From NCBI GenBank assembly GCA_018881555.1, contig JACAXG010000124.1, positions 1,984,001 to 2,048,000 on the forward strand: a stretch of 64,000 nt of DNA, written 5' to 3'. The notes beneath the pieces are model-generated. The model saw nothing but the letters and a program-made list of their open reading frames with translations, did not search any database and was not told where the DNA came from. The position numbers and the translations under genes are program-made. The DNA is from Amblyornis subalaris. Taxonomy: Eukaryota > Chordata > Aves > Passeriformes > Ptilonorhynchidae. Positions 12,954-24,870 of this stretch are shown here, in pieces; position 1 is the stretch's first letter, and each line of letters begins with the position of its first letter.

Positions 12954-14946
12954 TCAGCCAACTTCAAGGCAGAAATTTCAAGTTTGGCTTCACCTTTGGC
13001 TTTATCCTGTACCAGCTTTTAATGGAGACACACATCCTCCCTTGAACACTCCAAGTGATACACTAAGAAATAGCTTTCATTTCTCTTTCTNACAAATTCC
13101 ATACTTCACTGATAAATAGAGTTTTAGCAGAAAAAGGCCTGCTTATGCTTGGGACTCAATAGCCTGTGAAGGCGAAATGTACAGTTCACCCAAGGAAGTC
13201 ACAACAGTGTATGAAAAGAAAGATGAGCTAAGTGCTTGGCAGAGGATTTCAAATAAAGGATTTTCTGAAGCATTATTGATTATCTCTGAAAACAAAAACC
13301 CCTAAGTGAATACACACGCTTTTCAAAGGGAATGAGTACCAAGAGAATTATGGGTCAGTAAGTTCAACACCCATACTAAACACAAGAAAACAATATCACA
13401 GTCCATTTCTAAACTATGTAGGATAACAAGAAAATGAAAATTGCATCATATCAAACCTCATGTTTATCTCTCTGTCAGGCTGAAGGGCATGCAGATAGGC
13501 AACAAGAAGTAGCTTTGATACACTTCAGTTTATGGCTTCTGAGTTAGCCTTCAGGAGCTGCAGTAAGCTCCCTAGTAAATCAGGAAAACAGAGTCTGGCT
13601 GAAATTTCTATTATATGGCTGCATAATAATCTGAAAAAGCTATTCAGAGAGGACCGGTGATTTCTTTTTCTACCAAACTGAAATAATGTAGTCCAATGAG
13701 GATTTTCAAAGGTCTCTGTATGCTAAGTTCAGTACTTAGGATTTTGGCCTTAACAACTGGAAAAGTGAAATAGAAAAACATATTTCTCAAATTGGCTGAT
13801 GACACTGAACTTGCAGAGGCTGCAATTCATTTGCAGGTAACAACTGTCACTTAAAATAATCTTCATAATTTGTCTAGAGGTAGTCTAATGATCAAACTTG
13901 GGAAAATGCTCAAACCATGATAGCAATGCTAATGGAAAATTAGCACTAACCTGTTAAGCATCTCTTGAGAATCTATGAGATTAAAACTTGGAAAATAACA
14001 CTATAACTTCAAAAGAGAAAGAAATATAATTCCACGACATGTCAGCATAAAACATGAAACTTAGCTGTTTTCCTTTATTCCTTGCTGTTAGGCACTGAAT
14101 TCAGTTTTACCACTGCCCTTCAAGAAAAATACAGGAAACGGGAAAGTTTTAGAACAAGAAAACTGTCATATGGTTTTAAAAGCATAGATTTTGTGACAAA
14201 CTATGTCACACACACAGAGGCAAAAATTCTTGTTTATTTAGTAGGGAAATTAGGAGAATGAAGATAGACAGGCAAATCAAACATAAAGTGTCAGAAATCA
14301 GACAATAGCTGACATCAGAAAATAGCTGGTATTTAATGATTCTCCATGTTCATTGAGGACGATAAGTCGCAATAACTTGAAGAAGAACAGGCCTAGCTTA
14401 GACACAAACAATGTAGAACTCTCCTTTCTCCACCCTACAACAGCAACATTTAAACCCTGGAACAAATTATGTAGGGAAGCTAAGGAATTTTATTTAAGAA
14501 CAAGGTATGCAAATATGACAGCAATAGCCTGGGGATCCCTGGGTAACTTTTAACAGGAGAGGCAGACTCCCTAACAACCTTCCAGATCTCTAGTTTTGTG
14601 TCAGATCATCCTGAGCTTTGCACAGTTAGTGTGGGATTATCATCCAAGACCTAGTCAAGGCAACTTGCCTGAAAAGCAGATTATTTTCCCTTTATTTATG
14701 TTTACCGTTAAGTATTTAAACAAGGAAGTAGTTNGTTCAAAAATTTAACTATAAAAATCAGCACCAGTCAAAATTTCTTCAAATACCTTTCGAAAGCTTC
14801 TCTCTTCCTCTTTCANGGCTATTTTAAATTGAGACAAAAAACCTGATGGGATGCATAAGGAAACAGCTCTTCCTGCAGATGCTCTGTTTCCACCCTCCCT
14901 TCAGAATCTCTTTCTCTAAATATATACACTGTAAAAACTGTCCAAA

Positions 14947-14973
14947 TATACATATATGCATGCATGCATACAC
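14947..14973. repeat. Alternating purine-pyrimidine tract (TA/TGCA)
   Basis: ATATACATATATGCATGCATG-type run of alternating purines and pyrimidines, followed by CACACC. Confidence 0.55.
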
Positions 14974-17689
14974 ACCCCCACAGCAAGTTAACCCTTAAGA
15001 TATACATTCTTGGAAGGAATTTCAAAATGTCCACAAAGCAATGATAACAAATAGAAGGACTTTAGTAAATCTATCTTTCGAAGCACAGTTCCTTTCAGAC
15101 TGACTGATGGTTTACATGGCAAGACAGCCTGGCAGCAAACTTTCTTCAGCTGCTTTTGCAAATATTTTCCACCATCCTTACATGCCCTTATCTGGATGCA
15201 TTTAGCTCCAAAGATTTGTGTCCTCGGTGACGCATGAGCTTTCTTTCTGTCTCCTCTCAGAGATAATATCGAACAAAAAATTCTGCCAATTCATATATNT
15301 ACTCATATGTTCATTCTTTGCCCAATGCAAATTTCAGGTGTANTGTATTAAGCTAGCAGAAGGCATATTTCAGGATATCAACAGCATCGGTCTCAAGCAC
15401 ACAACCACCACCACAAATGTGCAGAAAAACTAACAGCCTTGACAAGTAGGCTGCAATTCAGAAGGATTTTAAGCACCTCTGAAATACGTACCACCTAAGT
15501 CAGTGGGGGGCTGAATCTAGGAGTAGATAAAAGCACAAATGTCTGAATTCTTTTGGTCAGAAAGGGTTCGATGAAATTGCCAAAACTGTCATCTTAATTC
15601 ACACAGAGATTTTTGACAGCAAAGATTTTTGCAGCTTCGGCTTGGCTCTCCTTAGTTTTGAATATTTGTCCTGACATTTGTTTAGAAAGAAGGCCAAACC
15701 AGCAGTACTTTTCATGTTTTAATTACACAGAGTGCATGCTGGATGCAATTCCCTCTTTTCCTATGTACCTTTTACAGTGTAAACAAGGGCAACAGGCTGG
15801 CTGTTGTTATCCTTCCAAGAACAAATTCCTGTTTGCAGCCAATATGGCTTGGTTTCACAGAAATCCAAATTAATTCTCTGGTACTGAGGTGATGAACAGT
15901 AACTTGATTTTTCCTTTAAAACTAAAGCCTTCCAAAAATACAGCTAATTCCTGCCCACTTCACACATTTTTCACTTACTGTAAGAACAAAGTTACTACAA
16001 GCACTGTAATGGGCTACAAACTTTGAAGCTGTAGCTGCATAATAAAATTGGTTTAGTCTGATCNTGTCATACATGCTGTGGAGACCAGGAGCTTCAGCTC
16101 TGTTCAGTAATGTGAAGTTACATGTATCTGAATTAAGGGAATGCCTGAGGAACAGACCCAACTAAGGATGACTTGCAGTTAAGTGGAACAAATGTAACAA
16201 AAGTTCAATTATTTCTACCACCCAAGGTTCTGAAACTGTAGTTGAAAAAAATAAATCATGCCTCAGCATTGGANAGGGTACAGACTGACATGAATAATTT
16301 ATATTTCTGAACATGCGTGATCCCTCTTAACGATTAGATAACAAAGAGTACAACTCGCCTACAAACTGCGTGACTACCACCAATTTTTTTTTCTCCAAAG
16401 CTTATGTTTAAAAATGCATTTTTACTCATTTAAAGAAGAATTATTACTTTTACATTCCCCTGTTCAGTTCCTTCCCCCTCCCAAGCAAGTTGTCTCTGCC
16501 TCATGCTGCGCTGGTTACCATAGATACATAAGCACCATTTGCTTTTCAAAAGGTGTGCATATATTTCAATGTCAATTAAGAACCGAATGCCTATTTTGTA
16601 ATCTGTAATCTTATCTGAGTTTCTGATTGTTACCAGCAGTATGCTGGAACTGATGGTCAAGAAGAAATCACTAAAGCACCAACTGCTCCTGAATGTAGAA
16701 AAGGCTGGCACAATCCTCATACTCCTGAAATCTTGNGCAGAACAGGTAACTGCCAGAAGCATGTGAAGAAAATGCTAAACTGGACTGGGAAAAGGCAATA
16801 TATCCGAAATATTAACCAATTCCAGTTGATGTAGTGTTACCGGTTAAGGTCTCCACAACTATCAAGCACNGTACCTGGCTCTTACATTCACAGATGTTTT
16901 GTGGCATTCAGATCTGTTTAAAATAAAGAAGTTAAAAAATTAAGTCCTCTGAAAAGAAAAATCTGCAGACTAAAACAAGCATCAAAGCCACGGTGCGAAC
17001 AGCCTCTCCCTCTTTTTAACAGAGAAATATGTGTGCTAATTCTCTCANTTAAGTTCACTGTCATCTTCAATATTCTTAAGTATCTGCAAATAACATTTTG
17101 AAAAAAAGAACTGGATAAAAACATCTTGAAAATTAAGACTTCCAGATGCAATGATTGTCAGGANACTGTTATTTTGGCTAATGTCCGTGTGTCTCCATGT
17201 TATATCCTTGATCTCTACTTTTGTGCAACTTTTATTGATTAGATCTGGGACACAACCTGGATTTCTAAGTTCAAGTGGAGCAAACATGCATTCATCATAT
17301 TTCAGAAAAGCTGACATGGATATGTATTTTATGATAATCACGCGCATGTGCCTAATCAAAAACTGTGCAAAAGCAAAGCCCCCAGTATGAGCTGTTTCTT
17401 AGCACAACCAACAATCAGTCTAGCATCACAGATAAACCCCTCACATGTTGGTATAACAGCCACAAAAAGTATCCAACATACGGGAAAAGAAAATTTTCAA
17501 GAAAATTTAAAAAAAAAAGGTTTAATGGACCGGAGCAATAACTTAAGAAAATTGAGGGTTGAGAATGAATGCAAACCCTAAAATTTTCTGGAATTTTTCC
17601 AGTTACAGCAATACTTGTCCTCAGATATGTTTTCCCGAGATCCAGGAACACCTCCAGGTATGACTAAATAGGTAGCAAAGAGAGGTGAA

Positions 17690-17709
17690 GTCTCTCTCTC
17701 ACTCTCTCA
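17690..17709. repeat. CT microsatellite
   Basis: Short (TC)n run with one interruption. Confidence 0.6.
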
Positions 17710-19530
17710 GAAGCAAGGAAACACCCTGACCTTTCTTCTCAGTTTCATATTGGAATTCTTAATCAAGGTACTTCCTCCTACATATCACTATTTTCACATC
17801 AATCATACTGTAGATAACCTCCATTTTTTACAGTTGTGACAGGCATAACTTACAGAAACAGGAAAAGTATAAGTCCCATCTATGTAGGACAACAATACAG
17901 TTTACTCTAAAATGAAAGCTGGCATTTGTGCTGGGAGAATGTTGAAATCTGTAAGATAAAAAGATGGAGAAGTATATTTTTTCCCGAGAGTAGTCACCAT
18001 CACTGCCAGTTGACTAAAGGAACATGATGATTACTAAAATATTAGTTTCAATTCCACTTGAGACAGAATGCAATGGACAAGTCACAGTACACAGCTACAA
18101 GAACAGACAAGCAGCTCTGATCCAAAGGGGAAAAAAATACAAATCTCTTTCTCATGTTGCTATTCTCATGATTCCCACAGAATCTTCTTTAAGATTTGGA
18201 TTTAACGTTCTAAAGATCACTGAGACAGCGGTTAAATTTTGTGTAAAATGATAAAAGCAGCTTATTTAATTACATTTTACAAGATAATTTAGACAATCTT
18301 GCTTTCAAATAATGCTTTCTTTTCCATTTTCCATCCTTTTCCAGAAAGTAGTAAATCTATATTCATGTTCCTTCACTAATTCTGTACAGTCAGGATTTTT
18401 CCTACTTGTAACTAAGGTAGTATTACTGAAGAGATCTACTTAGAGAAAAGGTCTGCTTTAAGGAAAGGTGTCTACCTTAAGGAAAATAGTTTATTTTTAG
18501 AATTGCTTTTGAAAGGATCTGCATAGCTAACAACATATATTTTTTTTTCTTAGAAAGAGATTCCATTTCTCCAGGTTGGATAGTTCCACACCTTTTTGTG
18601 GCAGGTTTCATACTTTTTTAAATCAAATATTCACTTTGCCCAACATCTCCTTGGATTGATTTCTCTTTGAAGTAGAACAAAGATGATACATGCACTGGAA
18701 AGGAAATGCCCAAAGAAAGCTGATGGAGGGAAGGTTCAACTCCATGAGGAGTAACTAAGACTATTGGTTTGTATACAGCCACAGAGAACTCCATTGGTGC
18801 TGCCTTGGACCATCTCCAAAAATAATTTCCTCCNCCTGCAATGTTTATTACTTTACCTGTATTCTGATCCTACCACAACAGGAAACTGAAAAAAATAAGA
18901 ATGATGCCTACCAACTACTGCTTTTGAGGAGCAGATCTGTAGTTGTTCCAAGATTTAATAATGACAAAATAATTGAAGATAAATGGCTTGACTAGGATTT
19001 CAGCTGCTGAGCAAAACTTTGAATGCTCCAATTTATTCCTTGCACCCACTCTGTACAGCACACTGTCAGGAAACAGTATCATCATTTTCAACCAACAGAT
19101 CTGTGAGATCATGGTATACGTGGTGACACTACAGGCTGAGATTATGGAATACTGTGAGAGCTCAGAAACTATGTGTCGGAAAGATAAATGTGCTGAAGAG
19201 GGCTTGTGAGGATGGAGCAAAAGACAAAGGAAAAGAAGCAAAAAGTGAAAGTGGCCAGAAAAAGAACTGAGACTTCTGCACAAAGCAGAAGAGACCTAAA
19301 GCTGAGGGGAAGAATTCCTCAGAAGTGGGATGAGAATTATGGGAAACAGAATGATTTACTCAGCAAGACACACCAGACATTAGTAACCTACACAGTAACA
19401 TGAAAAAGGAGAAGCCAGGGAAAAATTAGCACCAAAGATACATAACAATAGATTATGGCTTTTTTGCATCACACATTACATATTTTACCATGTTTTGATG
19501 TTATAATTCAGAAGACAAATGCTCCGTGTG

Positions 19531-19533
19531 TAT

Positions 19534-19568
<35 letters not shown>

Positions 19569-19590
19569 CACATAAATTATACACACATAC
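19531..19590. repeat. Compound CA/TA microsatellite
   Basis: About 9 CA units, then about 9 TA units, then an imperfect CA-rich tail. It explains the Thr/His/Ile/Tyr-periodic open frame that crosses it, which is not a gene. Confidence 0.9.
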
Positions 19591-21249
19591 ATTCAGTATA
19601 GTTAACATGATCCAGCTCCCATCTGGACTATATTTCCTGAGGGAATGCAGAAAAACAGCCAACTACCTCATCCTCTGCTCAGACCCCAAGGCTGCTGCCT
19701 TGTCAGGGCGGGGGAGGGAGGAATATGGATAGACACACCATCGTGTGCACACCCAGACCCCAGACTAGCTGCTGTGCTTCGGGAAGTGAGGGGCATGGGG
19801 AAGGGGGAAGCCTCTTTGCAGAGCTGTCTCTGTCCAAAGATCAAAGGGAATGAGGAAGACCACAGCTAATGCTTCAAGTGTCAACATGTATCCATAAGCA
19901 CAGCATAACAGGGTAAGAGGGACACAGCAGAGGTTCAAGCTGCTGCTGTCACCCCCACAGCACACAGAAGGAACTCAAAAAAGAATCCAGTTCTTGTCAG
20001 AACTGTATAGCTGGACTTGACCCTTTNCTTGGAAAATCAGGGGTAATGGCAGGCTTTTGTGGGCTGTGCTTACCAGTCAAGCTGTCAGTAAAATTTAAAA
20101 TGCAACTTTCAGTGCTCAGTATCAATAGAGAAACTCAGTCAGTGCAAAGGACACAGTAAGACAGAAAATCACAACTATTATGACCGCAAGAGCAAACTTC
20201 ACTATTTATTAATATTTCTCCTATAACTGTTTGATGGCCAGACTCCATAATGAGCTGTATGACAGAAATCAAGATAAAGAAATGCTTTTTAAAGCATTTA
20301 CATTATTCATTTCATTGATATCTGTCTGCTTTCTTCCTTCTCTTCCTTCTCATCTCTTGGACTGAAATAATAGAAGTTCCCACTGCAACAGTATGTAGCT
20401 GAGCAAGTCACCTAGATACTGTAGATATGTTTAGACAAACTTCTGGACAAAGTTATAAATAAGCCTTGGATACAGCTCTTCTCATTTTTGTTCTTCAGCA
20501 TGTCTCTTTGTTCTCTAAGGATGGAATGAGAGGCTAGTGCCAGTGGAAAGACAAACTGATCCACGATGGGAGCTGACACGCTCCAAAATACTATTTTGGC
20601 CTTTAGAGAAGACAAAAGGGGAAAATAAGTATGCAGAGTTGTTAGGTGACGGGATTCTGTTCGTTTTTATGTACTGCTTTTCTAAATCTCCTCCTAAACA
20701 CTTTCCCAAACTTTCTCAGAACAAAATCTCTAGCCAAAGTCAATGAATTGTAATGACGATTTTGTTATCAGATGTATGCCTTAATGCCTTGTATTTTCAG
20801 TATCACAAAGCTATAGGGACTTCTGAAAGATGCTCTCTTTACTTGATATTTCTCTGCCTGCAGATGTAATAGGAACACAAACTGCAAATATCACTGAATA
20901 TGTGACTTTAAAAGAACTGGGTCATGAGAAGGGTTTTCTTGGATCTCCTTCCACTGCCCTGGATATGCAGAGCTTTTTCCTGCTGCTTCCACATTTTCTT
21001 CAAGTCCAATTTAAAGCTTTAGCTTCTCGTCTTTTGCGTTCCTATTGTANGGCTATTTAGAACCTCACCTCTGTAAGGGTTAGAAAACTATGTCACATCT
21101 CTAGCACAGGGGCATTTCCAATTTATTCACACATCTCTCCCTCTCAGCAGCTAACAGTAAAGGACCCTAGAAAAGTATAAATGAAGCAAGTGCAATAATC
21201 CTCGTTACAATCTTCAGTACAGCCAAGGAGCTCATCAGCTGATACTTAC

Positions 21250-21945
21250 GGAGGCGTCACTCCTTTCGGGAGGCCTAATGCGTTGACAGAAATGGGTGGT
21301 GGCTGGGATGGCAGCATGGAGCTGAGAAAAGCTGCTGGAGACTGGCTGGAATTAGGAAATCTCGGAGTTGGAGACAGGCTGTGGGAAGGTGAAGAAAGTG
21401 AAGGAAGAGGAGGGGGTGGAGGAGGTGGAAGTGGAAAGGAATCACACACTGGATATGTTGCTGTTGGACTAAAGACAGGTGGAGGTGGGGGCGGAGGGGA
21501 CGGAGAAGAAGGAGACCAAGCATATTCCCCTTCTGGAGCAAACTGCTGAGAAAAGGGAGGAACAGGCACTCTCCCAAACTGTTTCTGAGAAGCAGTTGGA
21601 GACATAGGAGAAGGAAGACTAGATGTAGATGACCCTGAAGATGGAGTTACATAACCTGAAGCAGGGCTCATGTTCTGGGCAGCAATGAACTGCTTAGGCC
21701 GAGCATAGTTGAAGGAGCTGGAAGACTGCATGGTTGGGGAAGTATGAGAGTTAAGAATACTCATTGGCACAGGAGAGGTGACAGACTGGCTGGACTCAAG
21801 CTCCTGGAAGGAAGGGGGAGGAGGAAAGGAAGGAGAAGAGGGAGGGTGCTGCTGGTGATCAGGTTGCTGTTGGTGACGATACCACTGGCCAGTTTCTTGC
21901 TCCAGACGAATTTGGTTCTGCAGCTGCTGTATTTTTTTGGGGTCC
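21250..21945 (-). CDS. PALLD: PALLD proline-rich exon, with the start codon of the short isoform
   Basis: The largest exon is 696 nt: one base, 231 codons, then two bases. The acceptor is tttatttcccacag (AG at 21947-21946) and the donor is CC|gtaagtatc (GT at 21249-21248). Residues 1-20 (DPKKIQQLQNQIRLEQETGQ) form a helical start. FPPPP at 40-44 is an EVH1 (Ena/VASP) type motif. Proline runs at about 150-156 and 173-179 are profilin/SH3-type ligands, and SFNYARPKQFIAAQN (77-91) is a palladin-family signature. The short 90-kDa-type isoform should start at Met61 (ATG at 21764-21762), where mammalian palladin has an equivalent start. Met72 (21731-21729) has a better -3 base. In long isoforms the exon is joined to an upstream exon ending in two bases of a split codon; I do not find that exon in the window. 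Confidence 0.97.
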
Positions 21946-22739
21946 CTGTGGGAAATAAAATAGACAAAAAGATGATCAGACACGCAGTGCTGGCTGGGGA
22001 GGAGTTAAAAGTTCCACTGATCTATGGTCCAGGAAAATCAAAAGACAGGGAAAGTTCAAAGTGTTTACCTGNGTTGAATAGCCCCATTTCTTCAGAGCTA
22101 AAACAGTGCTACGAAAGTTCATTTTTTGTCCTCAAGATGAAGGAAAAAGTGTATGCATAACAGAATTTAACAGAATCATCAATTCCTCAAAAAAGTAAAT
22201 TATATGACAATTTGAAGACACTTGGGATATTTTAAAGGAACAATCCAGATAATGAAATTAAAGGCAAAAGTACTGAAACTCTTAACAAGGTTTCATTTTA
22301 TTTCTTGTGGATTTCATTAAATGCCCCTTTTTCAATATTAAGGCCAAAATATTTACCCGGTGACAACTTCAGCCGTAGTTACAATTACAGCCATACTTTT
22401 AATGAGGTACTTGGAGACAGGGGGCCAACTTCTGTGTTAGAACCATCCATGTATCTGTAGATGAGCAAAGACTTCTGAGAAATATCTGTAACCTAGGGAA
22501 ACGGTGAACTGAGCTTCCCCATGTCCTTAGTCCCACTCTTTTTCCCCAGTTTTATTTTCAACTGTAGATCCTGAGATGAATCTTAGTAGATACTTAATAC
22601 ACTCTGAGGCATTGCTAGTTGCAGTACTATCAGCTCAAATGGAAATAAGAATTTCATTTGGAAATGCAGAAATTCACTAGAAGAGGAATAGAGGCAAAAA
22701 AAGCTAACATGCAGGAGCACTCAAAACTGGTAATAACGT

Positions 22740-22770
22740 GAAAAAAAAAGAAAGAAAAAGAAAAAAGCAA
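22740..22770. repeat. Purine-rich A/G simple repeat
   Basis: A-rich tract with AAAG units. Confidence 0.6.
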
Positions 22771-24809
22771 AATGTTCAGCAGTGAAGCAAATCAGATCAT
22801 GCACTGGCTTTTTTTTTTTTGTCTACAATACAGCTGTTGAATGACACTAAGCTCAAAATTAACCGTGTGGTCTATCATCTGACAATACATCGGACTGACT
22901 TGCTCAAAAATTATCATTTTTCAGCTGGAAATCATAACTTTATCTTAATACTCCAGATATCCACAAAGTTTCAGCATATGCACATACATGCACCTTTTCT
23001 GTATATTTAGTATGTAAATATTTCATTATATGCAAGTGTGTCATCGTTTACATATAATTTAGGTCATTTAAGCAGAAATTTTAGAAGCAATCTGCTTAAT
23101 GCATGGCATATGAATGTATGATTCTGGCACAACAATATACTTTTGTTGATAGCAACAAAATTAGAAATGGTAATAACATCATATTTTCCACTTGAAGACT
23201 AATTTTGATATTCCAACCATCTGCATTTCCCAGAAAATGTTTTCTGACAATAATTCTGCTTATGATCTCAGGCCAAATGAGATTGCTTAGATAAGAAAAA
23301 GGGGAGCAAGCTTTTTAGAAAACTGAAAAATCAGTCACTGACATTTAACAGTTGCCTTTTTTTTTTGATGATGTAAAGATGGTTCAATTCTAGCAATGTC
23401 TCACTAACAATACAAATTTCAGCACTTAAAAGGAGATTACATTTTTATTTTTAATTAAAATAGCAACAAGAAGATCTAAATGTTGCAGTTCACTTCTAAA
23501 TTTTGTAATTCATTTTTTAATGTTGACAATAGAGACTCTAAATCCCTGTCAGTTCAACTTTTTACTACACAGGACACAGGCTGAAACTTATTCTTCTATT
23601 TTTGTGAAATCACTTAAAAGTCTCCTTTCTCTAAATAAGCTAAAACAACACAATTTTAGTTCCCATAACCATTTGACTTCCCTAGTTGATGACAGAAACA
23701 CTTCAGTTCACCTCTGACTGGACAAACTAAGTCCTGTAAGATTACTACTTTCACCTCATTCTGTATCTTCAGCCTGAATATTTGCAGACCTACTGTCCAA
23801 TACCTCTAAAATTATTTACAAATAATAGTTATTTTATTTTCCATCATAATCACCTCAATTTTTTTCTTTTATTTCTTACAGATAGACTAAGGTAAAAAAA
23901 AGAAAAAGAAGGAAATTTAGCATTGTAAATGATGTGTTGAATATAGAAGAAACTTAGCTGTCTCCAACACTCCTATGTTTATCCAACATGTGCTGAAAGC
24001 AAGTAGGAGTCTCATGTCTTGAAACCTTTTTACTTCCACTTGCCAAATCACATGGCGATGCGCCCGGCCAGCAGCATCACACAAATGCCCATCTATGGCC
24101 CTGTCAATGCAAGTGCACTACTGCAGCACTGCCGCTGCACTGCTGCTGCTCCCTGCCACGCAGAAGGAGAGACCAGATTCAGGGGATGTCTGCAAAAGGT
24201 TGGCAGGCAAAAGCGAGGTTGCTCTGCTCTCACACTAAGCTTGCCTTGAGACCGCAGAAAAATACATGCCTGGAAATCAGGGTTTATTAGCCCAGGACAG
24301 TATTGATTCCAGTTGAGCAGCTTTTGATCAGCTTAGAGTCCAGACAAATCAAGTGCACGTCTTCTTGAAAAATAACATGCAAACACAACCACTATCACAT
24401 CAGTCCATGTGGCAAAAAACCACGAAGACCATCTTAGGGTAAATTTTCATGCCAGTTGTAAATGTGCACAATGCTTGTCTGCAAAGGAATGTTCTCCACC
24501 TCAGCGCTATTCTTTTAATATTAGACACTGCCTTATTATTTTCTTGAGCAGAGGTATCCTAGAGATGTGTCATTATGAAAAAGAAAAGAAGAAGAAAGAA
24601 TATCAGTCACCAGTGTTCCTTTGGAATGACACTGACAGTGGTGGAAGCTCTTCATAGGTAGGTCCCTGAAAGATAACACTGCTGTGACAAAGATAGTGAG
24701 AGCCCAGCAGCCAAAATTATGAAAGGGAATCTGCCCACCATATTGCCCTCACCAGTAGGGAAACAAAGAATGCAATTACAAGAGTTCAGTTTTTGGATGA
24801 GATTACAAG

Positions 24810-24870
24810 AAAAGCCAGTTTAATTGTAATTACATCCTCTTTGCAATTAGCTGAAATATGTTTTGTAATT
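24810..24870. promoter_or_regulatory. Cluster of homeodomain-type TAAT motifs
   Basis: TTTAATTG, the palindrome GTAATTAC, CAATTAG and TGTAATTTT occur within about 60 bp, with the wider segment less interrupted by simple repeats than its surroundings. It resembles intronic enhancers, but AT-rich DNA yields such motifs by chance. Conservation is not known to me. Confidence 0.25.

Larger units (their letters stand above)
10879..21249 (-). other. PALLD: PALLD intron between proline-rich and alpha-actinin-binding exons
   Basis: This 10371-bp intron splits a Pro codon (two bases before it, one after). It holds an A-rich tract near 12.9 kb, AT-rich and CA/TA microsatellites, and several chance open frames including 122 codons at 18915-19283 (minus). 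I find no supported exon or transposable element. Confidence 0.85.

Noticed and set aside
18915..19283. 122-codon minus-strand ORF with an overlapping plus-strand ORF
   Set aside because: No recognised domain, no splice sites in a sensible place, and it sits within a palladin intron. A run of this length is expected by chance in 64 kb of six frames.
19526..19732. ORF beginning with Thr-His and Ile-Tyr repeats
   Set aside because: Translation of a CA/TA microsatellite.
21283..21577. Other-frame ORFs over the proline-rich exon, including a poly-Gly plus-strand frame
   Set aside because: They are shadows of the repetitive CCN codons of the palladin exon on the minus strand.
1138..21945. Myopalladin (MYPN) as the gene identity
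   Set aside because: The paralogue shares motifs, but the linker, the LEQETG region and the short-isoform Met region match palladin more closely.
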